Positions 1-5,679 of a stretch of DNA of 8,005 nt are shown here, in pieces. Position 1 is the first letter of the stretch. Every line of letters begins with the position of its first letter. The stretch is taken from the NCBI GenBank assembly GCA_018500005.2, contig JAHBAP020000454.1, forward strand, positions 1 to 8,005. The letters are read 5' to 3'. A model generated the notes under the pieces. It saw only the letters and a list, made by a program, of their open reading frames with translations, was not told where the DNA came from and did not search any database. This DNA comes from Mycobacterium sp. (GTDB lineage: Bacteria > Actinomycetota > Actinomycetes > Mycobacteriales > Mycobacteriaceae). Both the position numbers and the translations under genes were made by a program.

Positions 1-210
1 GGGCGGGGCAACGCACCGTGGAGCGCTGGGTGCAGCAATTTCAGCAGCACGGCGAGGCGGGCCTGGCGGCCACCAACCAAAAGCGTTCGGCTGGCTTGGG
101 TGGGAAGGTGGACCCGCGGTGGACCGAAATCGCGATTGAAGTGATGGTCGAGCACGCGGACCAGTCGCGGCCCTCGCAGACCATGGTCATCGACCGAACA
201 AACGCCGCGC
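1..210 (+). mobile_element. Transposase fragment (Mu/TnsB-like integrase family), truncated at both ends
   Basis: The frame starting at base 3 is open from the window edge. It reads RTVERWVQQFQQHGEAGL, a helix-turn-helix-like segment typical of the DNA-binding part of a transposase, then VDPRWTEIAIEVMVEHADQ and SRPSQTMVIDRTNAAL. The order 'R-T-V-x-R-W', 'G-E-A-G-L', 'D-P-R-W', 'S-R-P-(S/T)-x-x-x-V' resembles the region before the DDE catalytic core in actinobacterial Mu-type/TnsB-like transposases. The family call is from memory of that pattern. The similarity stops at about base 208-212, where a different frame takes up FeoB sequence, so no DDE core is present. The frame stays open to 1055 by chance, but its translation beyond 212 is low-complexity R/G/H and reads antisense-like. 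A non-functional remnant marking an insertion or recombination point. Confidence 0.6.
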
Positions 211-834
211 TCCGACAGCCTGCCGTGCTACCTCGAGCTGCCGCCCTACCGGGTGCCGGGTGCCAAGCAGGTCGTCATCCAGGCCTGGGATTCGGCCAAG
301 ATGTTCATCCGCAAGGCGGGCACCATCATCCTGGCCACCACGGCGGTGCTGTGGGTCCTGCTCAACGTTCCCCGCGTCGAGGCCCCGGCGGACCTGACGC
401 CGCCACAGGCCGCCGCCTATCAGATGGAGAACAGCGTCGCCGGCAAGATCGGCACCGCCATGGTCCCGGCCTTCGCCCCGCTCGGCTTCAACTGGGAGAT
501 CAACGTGGCGGTGCTGTCGTCGTTGTCGGCCCGCGAGGTGTTCGTGTCCACCCTCGGGCAGATCAGCGCCGCCGAGAGCGAGGAGGAGCAGAGCATCTCC
601 GATGCCCTGAAGTCCAAGACCCGTTCGGACGGCACTCCGCTCTACTCGGCCGGCACGGTGGCCGCCATCCTGCTGTTCTTCGCGTTCGCGCTGCAGTGCA
701 TGTCCACCGTCGCGGTGATGCGGAGGGAGACGAATTCCTGGAAATGGCCACTCACAGCCTTCGCAGGGCTTCTGGTCATCGCCTATACCGCCGCATTCAT
801 CGGCAACCGCGTCTTCACCATGATCGCCGGGTAG
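211..834 (+). pseudogene. feoB: Ferrous iron transport protein B, C-terminal fragment (5'-truncated feoB)
   Basis: FeoB is the inner-membrane Fe(II) uptake protein, made of an N-terminal GTPase domain and a C-terminal membrane domain. Only about 207 C-terminal residues remain, against roughly 600 or more in intact proteins. The frame begins at SDSLPCYLELPPYRVPGAKQ, which matches the conserved FeoB 'ELP-x-Y-R-x-P' segment, then AWDSAKMFIRKAGTIIL, a transmembrane helix (AGTIILATTAVLWVLL), the conserved SAREVFVSTLGQI Gate-type segment, and a final pair of helices around FFAFALQCMSTVAVMRRET and FAGLLVIAYTAAFIGNRVF. The usual Pro-Cys before the RRET segment is Gln-Cys here. The G-domain and first Gate are missing because transposase sequence abuts at about base 210. 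A GTG at 253 could start a 193-residue peptide, but without the GTPase it should not transport iron. The stop at 832-834 lies 6 bases before the NifU start, so the two were probably one operon. Confidence 0.85.
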
Positions 835-840
835 CGCACC

Positions 841-1545
841 ATGTCCCAGACCGATCCGGACCGACCCCGACCCCGAACACAGCTGCGGCTGCATGCCGAA
901 CGAACCGCGGATCCCGACACCATCCGATTCGTGATCGCGGCACTGGGATGGTCCCCGGACGGCCGGTGGACGCCCGAAGCGCCGGACGGCTGCCCCGGCA
1001 AGTTGGCGCAGCTGCTCGAACAGGGCCGGCTCGCCCGCATCGAGGTCCGTGGTGAACAAGCCCACCTCACCCGCTGCCGGCCTGGGGATCAATGGGCCAC
1101 GCTCGCGCCGGTCTGCCGCACGGTGATCCTTGAGGAAATCGACGCCGTCGACGACCTGGCCCGGGCCCGCAACATCGTCGCCCGCAGCACCGGCGAGGTA
1201 GCGCTGTCCCACGGCGGCGGCCTGCGCATCGTGTCGCTCACCGACGATGCCGTGCAGGTCGCGATGGACGGCGCCTGCCGGGGATGCCCCGCCTCGGAAC
1301 GGACCCTGCGCGACGGCGTTCTCCACGACCTTCGCCGCGCCGGCATCGACGTCAGCGTCCTGCAGGTAAGCGGAATGAGCCTGTGCGACGCTGATGAGCG
1401 ATATGAACAGACTTTCCACGCCGTGGGCGGCGGCGATGGGCCTGTCCGCCCCGATCCTCAACGCTCCGCTGGGTGGCGTCGCCGGCGGGGCCCTGGCGGC
1501 AGCGGTCACCCGCTCCGGTGGCTTGGGCATGATCGGGATTGGTAG
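841..1545 (+). CDS. NifU/Nfu-type Fe-S scaffold protein linked to feoB; 3' end doubtful
   Basis: NifU-type proteins hold or transfer Fe-S clusters in the cytoplasm. Residues about 20-90 (DPDTIRFVIAALGWSPDG..., PGKLAQLLEQGRLARIEV, HLTRCRPGDQW) resemble an Nfu N-terminal domain, and residues about 110-170 are a NifU C-terminal domain with the cluster motif C146-R-G-C149 in VAMDGACRGCPASERTL. It starts 6 bases after the feoB stop, with only a weak ribosome site, so translation probably depended on feoB. Family members associated with FeoB would be expected to end soon after the NifU domain. Here the frame runs on from about residue 184 for 50 more residues (RRRRGPGGSGHPLRWLG) across the start of the next gene. 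That tail has no domain-like content and is antisense or out of frame to conserved coding sequence. A single lost base before about 1390 would move the frame to a TGA at 1392-1394, giving a TGATG overlap with the next ATG. The N-terminal 180 residues are secure and the tail is not. Confidence 0.75.
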   Translation: MSQTDPDRPRPRTQLRLHAERTADPDTIRFVIAALGWSPDGRWTPEAPDGCPGKLAQLLEQGRLARIEVRGEQAHLTRCRPGDQWATLAPVCRTVILEEIDAVDDLARARNIVARSTGEVALSHGGGLRIVSLTDDAVQVAMDGACRGCPASERTLRDGVLHDLRRAGIDVSVLQVSGMSLCDADERYEQTFHAVGGGDGPVRPDPQRSAGWRRRRGPGGSGHPLRWLGHDRDW

Positions 1546-2356
1546 CGCGGGGTCAACCGCGCTGCTGCAGCGGGAACTCGCGTACCTCTCGGACGTTGAC
1601 AGCCCGTTCGGCATTGGATTGATCGGCTGGGGAGTGCGGGTCGAGCCCGCCCTTCTAGAGGCTGCCCTGGCGTCGCGGCCTGCGTTGCTGTCGGTGAGTT
1701 TCGGCGAGGACTGGTCATGGGTGGAACGCGCCCGAGGCAGTGGGTCCGTCACCGCAACTCAAGTCGCTGACCTCGACGGCGCACTGAGGGCCGTCGACGC
1801 CGGGGTTGCGGTGCTGGTGGCCCGCGGCGCGGAGGGCGGCGGGCACGGCCAGCCGCTGAGGGGGACTCTGCCGCTGCTTCGCGAGCTTCTCGAACGGGTG
1901 GACGTGCCGGTGCTGGCTGCTGGGGGCATCGCATCCGGGCGCTCCCTCGCCGCGGCCCTGGCAGCCGGGGCATCCGGAGCGTGGATAGGCACCGCGTTCG
2001 CCGCCTGTCGTGAATCCACTCTCTCCGACGCCGCGCGCGAGGCGATGATCGCAGCGGACGGTACCGACACCGTCGTCACCCGGGCTTTCGACATCGCGCT
2101 GGGCTACCCGTGGCCCGCTTCGATGCCCGAACGGGTGATCGGTAACGGGTTCACCGACGCCTGGCACGGCCGCGAGCATGAGTTGGCCGCCGACCATGGC
2201 GCGCTCGCCCACGTGCGTACCGCCATCGCTGACGGCGACTACCGACTGGCGCCGGTCAACGCCGGCCTGGGCGTCGGCGACGTCGTCGCCGTCGAACCCG
2301 CGGCCGCCGTCATCGCACGACTCTGCGCGGAAGCCTGGGACGCCCTGCGGCGCTGA
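1394..2356 (+). CDS. Nitronate monooxygenase family protein (2-nitropropane dioxygenase-like FMN oxidoreductase)
   Basis: A 320-residue TIM-barrel flavoprotein that, in its family, oxidises nitronates such as propionate-3-nitronate using FMN and O2. The N-terminus LSTPWAAAMGLSAPILNAPLGGVAGGALAAAV holds the phosphate-loop-like start of the barrel and the 'NAP-x-G-G-V-A-G' motif. 'GGLGMIGIGSAGS' follows at about residue 42. ARGAEGGGHG places the likely catalytic His at residue 151. VPVLAAGGIASGR and GASGAWIGTAF form the FMN phosphate-binding end. The length is normal for the compact class (about 310-350). The start at 1394 is preferred because in-frame stops lie just upstream (TAA 1367, TGA 1376). 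A second ATG at 1403 (MNRLSTPW) fits the conserved start equally well. No strong ribosome site is seen, which suggests coupling to the upstream NifU gene. Substrate cannot be told from sequence, and enoyl-ACP-reductase-like members (FabK) are more distant relatives. Confidence 0.88.
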   Translation: MSDMNRLSTPWAAAMGLSAPILNAPLGGVAGGALAAAVTRSGGLGMIGIGSAGSTALLQRELAYLSDVDSPFGIGLIGWGVRVEPALLEAALASRPALLSVSFGEDWSWVERARGSGSVTATQVADLDGALRAVDAGVAVLVARGAEGGGHGQPLRGTLPLLRELLERVDVPVLAAGGIASGRSLAAALAAGASGAWIGTAFAACRESTLSDAAREAMIAADGTDTVVTRAFDIALGYPWPASMPERVIGNGFTDAWHGREHELAADHGALAHVRTAIADGDYRLAPVNAGLGVGDVVAVEPAAAVIARLCAEAWDALRR

Positions 2357-2592
2357 CCACGACTGAACCGACCGACCGACGACCAAGCCGCTGCTGCCGG
2401 GTCGCAAAACAGCTCTTCGACCTGCTGAGGAGCTCGGCCTGATCTGAAGCTTCAAGAACCGGCCGAAACATTCAACCCCAAACCAAAAGGAACTTTTTAG
2501 AACAACGAGTGCACCACTGCGAACTCGACCGCGGGCATGCGTCGTATCTCGACACGACACCCTCCCGCAACTTTGGCTGGAGCAGGGTCTAC
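2357..2592. other. Convergent intergenic region with a lower-GC patch, no gene
   Basis: This gap lies between the nitronate monooxygenase gene (+) and the cupin gene (-). It opens with a short CCGA tandem run near 2369-2382. About 2440-2515 is clearly more A/T-rich than the rest of the window and includes the palindrome TGAAGCTTCA (about 2447-2456) and a run CTTTTT near 2493. No frame through the patch stays open with coding-like codon use on either strand. I find no clear rho-independent terminator, although two convergent genes end here. Confidence 0.5.
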
Positions 2593-2955
2593 TCAGGGCA
2601 GCTTGGCCACAGTCAGCAAGATGGCTGAGTCCTCGAGCGCCAGCACCCCATGGCGGGCATTAGGAATTTCCAGCAGGTCACCGGACCGCCCCTCCCATGC
2701 GTTGCCTTCGGATGTCAGGCGGACCCGTCCCCGCAACACATGCAACGTGGCTTCTCCAGGGTTGTTGTGTTCGCGTAGCTCAGCGCCTTTAATCATGCCC
2801 ACCACCGTCTGGCGCAGCACTCGCTCATGACCGCCGACTACCGTGTCGGAGGCAACTCGCCCGCCGTGTGCGGCAGCCAGTTCGAGCTGCTGGGCGGCCA
2901 GCGCGTCGAGCGAAAATCGTTGCACGGAAATCAGTATGTCACCCGCGAAGTTCAT
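2593..2955 (-). CDS. Small cupin-domain protein co-transcribed with flavohemoglobin
   Basis: A 120-residue single-domain cupin (double-stranded beta-helix). GAELREHNNPGEATLHVLRG is the first cupin motif and GDLLEIPNARHGVLALEDSA the second. Candidate metal ligands are H63, E68 or H72, and H102. The first motif lacks the classical H-x-H pair, so metal binding may be weak or altered. The preceding segment GGHERVLRQTVVG is typical of this family. The gene starts 23 bases after the hmp stop on the same strand, so it is very likely the second gene of an hmp operon. No good ribosome site stands before the ATG at 2955. A GTG at 2925 (giving VQRFSLDALAAQQ) fits the usual N-terminus of relatives better and would make a 110-residue protein. 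Enzymatic role unknown. A small-molecule binding or NO-stress accessory role is only inferred from position. Confidence 0.85.
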   Translation of the reverse strand: MNFAGDILISVQRFSLDALAAQQLELAAAHGGRVASDTVVGGHERVLRQTVVGMIKGAELREHNNPGEATLHVLRGRVRLTSEGNAWEGRSGDLLEIPNARHGVLALEDSAILLTVAKLP

Positions 2956-2978
2956 TCAGATGGTCGGCTGGGTGCCGA

Positions 2979-4205
2979 CTATCCGGCGTCTTCGGCCGAG
3001 TCGGGGTTCTGTGCCCACAGGTCCGGCCCGAACACTTCGTAGTGAATCCGTTCGCCTGAGATGCCCTTGTCGAGCAGGGCCCTGCGGGTTGCCCGCATGA
3101 ACGGCAGGGGACCGCACATGAAGACGGTGGCGTCAGAGGGGATCTGGATGTCTGAGAGATCCATGTAGCCGGGTAGGGCCGGATGCAGGGTGGGTGCGGA
3201 CTCGGCGTCCTCCTCGTACCAGTTCTGCGCCTTGGCGTCGCCCATGGCCAGCACCTGGCGGCGCAGGTGGGCGTACAAGGCGTGGTTGCGATGTGAGGTG
3301 TCGGCGTGGAAGATCCGCACTTGGCGGTCGGGCTGACGGCGCGAGAGGTCCTCGACGATAGCCGCGATCGGTGTGATGCCGATACCGGCCGAGATCAGCA
3401 CCAGGGGGCCGTCTGACTCATCGAGTATCAGATCACCGCAGGGCTGCGAGACATCCAGAACGGCGCCGGGTTTGGCGTTGTCTCCCAACCAGTTCGACAC
3501 CTGGCCGTCTGGAGCCCCGCCGACGCCACGGACACGCTTGATGGTAACCCGGAGCGAGTCGCCGCGGGGTCCGGATGAGATCGTGTACTGACGTGGCTGC
3601 CGCTCGCCGCTGGGTAGGTCGACGGCGATCGCGACGTACTGGCCCGTGTGATGTTCGGGGGTCTTTCCCTCAACGGGCGCGAGGATCAGCGAGAAAATTT
3701 CCGGGCTCTCGTCGAGTCGCTCGACGACCCGGTACTTGCGCCACGGCCGTTCGGGGTCGGTACCGCCCAGCGCGTAAAGTTTGGCTTCCTCGGCGATGAG
3801 CTGACAGCCGAAGAGCCAGTAGACCTCATCCCATGCGGCGGCAATATCGGGGGTGACGGCCTCGCCGAGGACGTCACCAATTGCCCACATGAGGTGGTGG
3901 CCGACAATCGGATACTCGTACGACTTGATCCCCAGTGACACATGCTTATGGGCGATCCGGCGCATGACCGGACCGAAGTCGGGCGCATTCGGGTCGATGA
4001 GGTTCACGGCGTAGGCGACGACGCTGGCCGCCAGCGCGCGCGGCTGCTCGCCGATCGCCTGGTTCGCCTTGTTGAACACCCGCATCAACTCAGGGTGCGC
4101 CGCGAACATATGCGGGTAGAACCGCGTGGTGATCTCGACGGAGTTGTCGGCGACGACGCCGGCAGTCGCCTTGACGACGGCTGTCGACTCAGCAGACAAC
4201 AACAT
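2979..4205 (-). CDS. hmp: Flavohemoglobin, nitric oxide dioxygenase
   Basis: A cytoplasmic enzyme that converts NO and O2 to nitrate using NAD(P)H, FAD and heme. The 408 residues carry all three domains. The globin domain (about 1-145) has Tyr30 (B10), Gln54 (E7) and the proximal heme ligand His88 in RIAHKHVSLGI. A ferredoxin-reductase FAD domain (about 152-262) contains the R205-Q-Y-T-I-S210 motif. The NAD domain (about 265-400) has SAGIGITP (272-279), VFMCGPLPFM and the C-terminal HYEVFGPDLW. The order and length match E. coli Hmp (396 aa) and intact actinobacterial relatives, with a short C-terminal tail NPDSAEDAG. The start is well supported: AGAGGAG lies 5 bases before the ATG (4212-4218 on the + numbering). 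The divergent or upstream NsrR/Rrf2 regulator often found next to hmp is not present. The cupin gene follows after 23 bases. Confidence 0.95.
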   Translation of the reverse strand: MLLSAESTAVVKATAGVVADNSVEITTRFYPHMFAAHPELMRVFNKANQAIGEQPRALAASVVAYAVNLIDPNAPDFGPVMRRIAHKHVSLGIKSYEYPIVGHHLMWAIGDVLGEAVTPDIAAAWDEVYWLFGCQLIAEEAKLYALGGTDPERPWRKYRVVERLDESPEIFSLILAPVEGKTPEHHTGQYVAIAVDLPSGERQPRQYTISSGPRGDSLRVTIKRVRGVGGAPDGQVSNWLGDNAKPGAVLDVSQPCGDLILDESDGPLVLISAGIGITPIAAIVEDLSRRQPDRQVRIFHADTSHRNHALYAHLRRQVLAMGDAKAQNWYEEDAESAPTLHPALPGYMDLSDIQIPSDATVFMCGPLPFMRATRRALLDKGISGERIHYEVFGPDLWAQNPDSAEDAG

Positions 4206-4211
4206 GTGGGC

Positions 4212-4218
4212 TCCTCTG
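4212..4218 (-). promoter_or_regulatory. Ribosome binding site of hmp
   Basis: Reading the minus strand, AGAGGAG followed by CCCAC precedes the hmp ATG. The 5-base spacing and near-consensus sequence fix this start and suggest strong translation. Confidence 0.75.
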
Positions 4219-4256
4219 TTAGGTGGACTGCGACGAACACGGTCGCGGCGACGACC

Positions 4257-4300
4257 AGAACTGTCCGAACTCTAATAGAGACGCTGCTTTGGCAAATCTT
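4257..4300 (-). promoter_or_regulatory. Candidate hmp promoter with an 11-bp palindrome over the -10 region
   Basis: On the minus strand, TTTGCC (similar to a -35 TTGACA) is followed after 16 bases by TAGAGT, which fits the mycobacterial -10 pattern TANNNT. The -10 hexamer overlaps the perfect inverted repeat CTCTA-T-TAGAG (4270-4280), about 65 bases from the ATG. This is a layout expected of a repressor site. Which regulator binds is not shown. Hmp genes are commonly controlled by NsrR or other Rrf2-type proteins, but no such gene is in the window. Confidence 0.4.
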
Positions 4301-4456
4301 CGGTCTCGGATGGCGCAGCGCCCCGGTCGATTCCCACGGTTCCTCACGTCGCCTTCAGAACAACCTCACAAACGGCTCCGCGGTCGTTCAGCCCGTAGGT
4401 CGACACAGTCGCCCACTCCGCTGCGTCGGCTTCCGTGCCACGTCTGGGGTTCAGGA

Positions 4457-4482
4457 CGCTATGGCCGCACGCTATGGCCGCA
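4457..4482. repeat. Tandem repeat, 2 x 13 bp
   Basis: Two adjacent perfect copies of CGCTATGGCCGCA lie in non-coding DNA between hmp and the DUF488 gene. A short slipped-strand duplication is the simplest origin. Confidence 0.85.
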
Positions 4483-4671
4483 GAAAAACCGTACCGGTGT
4501 CGGACTTGCCATGAACACTGCAAGTCCTCGACGGACGAGTCCTTCTCAAGGCGAGCGACGTGTCCTGGAATGGGGGCCAAAGCTGAACACGACTTCGTCA
4601 ACGTGCTCGCCGTGCGGGAACTCGCCGGGCGGCCGGGCGTCATCGACGGGCTGCGGTGGCGGCGCCGCCGC

Positions 4672-5028
4672 TCAACTCAGCATCTCGGCAAGCACGGTGG
4701 CTTCGCTGATGTCGACGGCCTTGCTCGCCGTAAGCAGGGTGAGGTTTCGGTCCTTGGCCAGGATCCGCAGATGTGCCAGCGCCTCGGCCCGTTCGGGTTG
4801 GGTCAGTTCGTCGTGGTAGCGGCGGGTGAACTCGGTGAAACGTTGCGGGTCGTGGTGATACCACGTGCGCAGCTCGGTGGATGGCGCGATCGTCTTGCAC
4901 CACTCGTCGAGCTCCGCTTTCTCTTTGGTCATGCCGCGCGGCCAGATCCGATCCACCAGTACGCGGTTCCCGTCCCCGCGGGCCGGGTCGTCGTAGACGC
5001 GGCGCACCTGCACCTTGTGTTTGCTCAT
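4672..5028 (-). CDS. DUF488 family protein
   Basis: A 118-residue cytoplasmic protein of the DUF488 family, function not established. Family signatures are clear: VQVRRVYDDP, then NRVLVDRIWPRGMTKEKAEL, the segment DEWCKTIAPSTELRTWYHHD, and FTEFTRRYHDEL. The C-terminal part LAKDRNLTLLTASK is also typical. The ATG at 5028 is chosen because AGGAG lies 5 bases upstream (minus strand ACAGGAGCAGCA) and the resulting length (118) suits the family. An in-frame ATG at 5109 would add 27 residues (MRFAPMQTNRPPDRS...) and also has a good ribosome site (TAGGAG). That extension is R/P-rich, unlike the family N-terminus, and is more likely leader sequence. The hmp gene lies 466 bases downstream on the same strand. 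A single transcript is possible but not shown. Confidence 0.88.
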   Translation of the reverse strand: MSKHKVQVRRVYDDPARGDGNRVLVDRIWPRGMTKEKAELDEWCKTIAPSTELRTWYHHDPQRFTEFTRRYHDELTQPERAEALAHLRILAKDRNLTLLTASKAVDISEATVLAEMLS

Positions 5029-5139
5029 TGCTGCTCCTGTACGTGGGCCGGCTGGCGGCTCCCGCGATCGGTCGGGCGGACGGTTCGTTTGCATTGGTGC
5101 GAATCGCATCCATCTCCTACTGTCTCCTTTCCTGCGGTG

Positions 5140-5151
5140 CGCTGATCAGCG
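5140..5151. promoter_or_regulatory. 12-bp perfect palindrome upstream of the DUF488 gene
   Basis: CGCTGATCAGCG is a perfect inverted repeat. It lies about 27 bases upstream of the ORF starts near 5109-5113 and 111 bases upstream of the preferred DUF488 start. It is a candidate operator only by its symmetry and place. A partial copy (GATCAGCG) recurs at about 5190-5197. Confidence 0.3.
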
Positions 5152-5173
5152 TGTGCCGGGATTGACTGCCCCG

Positions 5174-5254
5174 TCAGTCCTCGTGGTGGATCAGCGCGGC
5201 GAGGATGTCGCGGTGGTAGCGGGAGATCACGTTCACAGCCTCTGAAATCGCCAC
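5174..5254 (-). CDS. Small coding-like ORF or gene remnant, unidentified
   Basis: A 26-codon frame on the minus strand from a GTG at 5254 reads VAISEAVNVISRYHRDILAA, continuing LIHHED, then stop at 5174. The third codon position is G or C in most codons, which is coding-like, but no ribosome site precedes the GTG and an in-frame stop lies only about 18 bases further upstream. It could be a very short gene or the broken 3' tail of a lost gene. I do not recognise the sequence. Confidence 0.25.
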   Translation of the reverse strand: MAISEAVNVISRYHRDILAALIHHED

Positions 5255-5256
5255 GG

Positions 5257-5276
5257 CCGGGGACCATATGCCCTAG
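5257..5276 (+). promoter_or_regulatory. DosR-like box
   Basis: The 14-mer GGGACCATATGCCC (5260-5273) sits within a 20-mer. It keeps the GGGAC core and CCC end of the mycobacterial DosR (dormancy regulator) consensus GGGACTWWAGTCCC at the normal 14-base spacing. By eye roughly 12 or 13 of 20 consensus positions match, with mismatches in the second half-site. It lies 69 bases before the SHOCT start at 5343. If real, it would tie the SHOCT and lipoprotein genes to hypoxia or NO signalling. A chance match in GC-rich DNA cannot be excluded. Confidence 0.4.
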
Positions 5277-5342
5277 CCCCGACACTGACTGGTAGCCAAC
5301 ACTTGCAGAGCACGGTGGATGGACATAAGGGGTGTGGCGACG

Positions 5343-5615
5343 ATGTACGACGGCGACCACTGGATGTGGGGGCACGGCTGGGGCGGGGGTTGTCTGGGTC
5401 CCCATCAGCGTGGTGATGGTGCTGATTCCGGTGGCAATGGTCACGGCGATCGTTTTCGGCATCCGATATTTGATGGCCTCGCAACAGGTCTCACCGCAAC
5501 CGGCCGCCAACATTGCAGACAACTCGGAGAGTCTGCTCACCGAGCGGTTCGCCCGAGGTGGGATCGACGAAACGAATATCGCAGTCGTATGGCCGTTTTA
5601 CGCAAGCACCGTTGA
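5343..5615 (+). pseudogene. SHOCT-domain small membrane protein with two compensating frameshifts
   Basis: If two single-base breaks are mended, this 273-base region encodes a 90-residue SHOCT-type protein. The mended protein has a W/H/G-rich start MYDGDHWMWGHGWGG, one transmembrane helix (VVWVPISVVMVLIPVAMV through GIRYL), a linker, and the C-terminal SHOCT domain SLLTERFARGGIDE + EYRSRMAVLRKHR. As read, the start is in one frame. An extra G in the five-G run at 5385-5389 shifts it to a second frame for the helix. A missing base near 5571-5573, just after GGIDE, returns it to the first frame, ending at TGA 5613-5615. AAGGGG upstream (5327-5332) is a plausible ribosome site. The middle frame otherwise stays open into the next gene, so an uncorrected reading would falsely fuse the two. 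It may be a pseudogene or may reflect base-calling errors. Function of the family is unknown. Confidence 0.75.
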
Positions 5616-5667
5616 TCATCATTGGCCTACCGATATCAATCCGCCATCCAGCACGTCGCACCGGTAT

Positions 5668-5673
5668 GGAGGG
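5668..5673 (+). promoter_or_regulatory. Ribosome binding site of the propeller lipoprotein
   Basis: GGAGGG precedes the ATG at 5680 by 6 bases. It decides this start over the longer open frame from 5332. Confidence 0.75.
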
Positions 5674-5679
5674 ACTTTC

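Larger units (their letters stand above)
4206..4671. other. 466-base region between hmp and the DUF488 gene, no convincing gene
   Basis: The part nearest hmp holds its putative promoter. A perfect 2 x 13-bp tandem repeat (CGCTATGGCCGCA) lies at 4457-4482. From about 4570 to 4668 the + strand frame AKAEHDFVNVLAVRELAGRP, continuing GVIDGLRWRRRR, has strongly GC-rich third positions. It could be a relic of a small gene starting at the ATG at 4570. It then runs antisense into the DUF488 gene with no stop of its own, so I do not call it a CDS. Other frames here look random. Confidence 0.4.

Noticed and set aside
18..1055. 345-codon open frame from the transposase fragment
   Set aside because: Only the first 65 or so residues are protein-like. 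Beyond about 212 it overlaps feoB in another frame and reads as R/G/H-rich shadow sequence.
187..1752. 521-codon minus-strand frame
   Set aside because: Antisense to feoB, NifU and the nitronate monooxygenase; a shadow of GC-rich codon use with no domain pattern.
1715..2560. 281-codon minus-strand frame
   Set aside because: Antisense to the nitronate monooxygenase, whose conserved motifs are clear on the + strand.
4435..4560. Zinc-finger-like run EKPYRCRTCHEHC on the + strand
   Set aside because: Too short, no second Cys/His pair at finger spacing, and no supported start; probably chance.
4640..5113. 157-codon minus-strand frame beginning MDAIRTNANEPS
   Set aside because: It has a good ribosome site but overlaps the DUF488 gene in another frame, and its body is R/P/H-rich shadow sequence.
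5332..5679. Extension of the propeller lipoprotein to a 489-residue protein
   Set aside because: The extra N-terminal part contains the helix and half of a SHOCT domain from the separate upstream gene. The lipoprotein has its own ribosome site and signal peptide at 5680.
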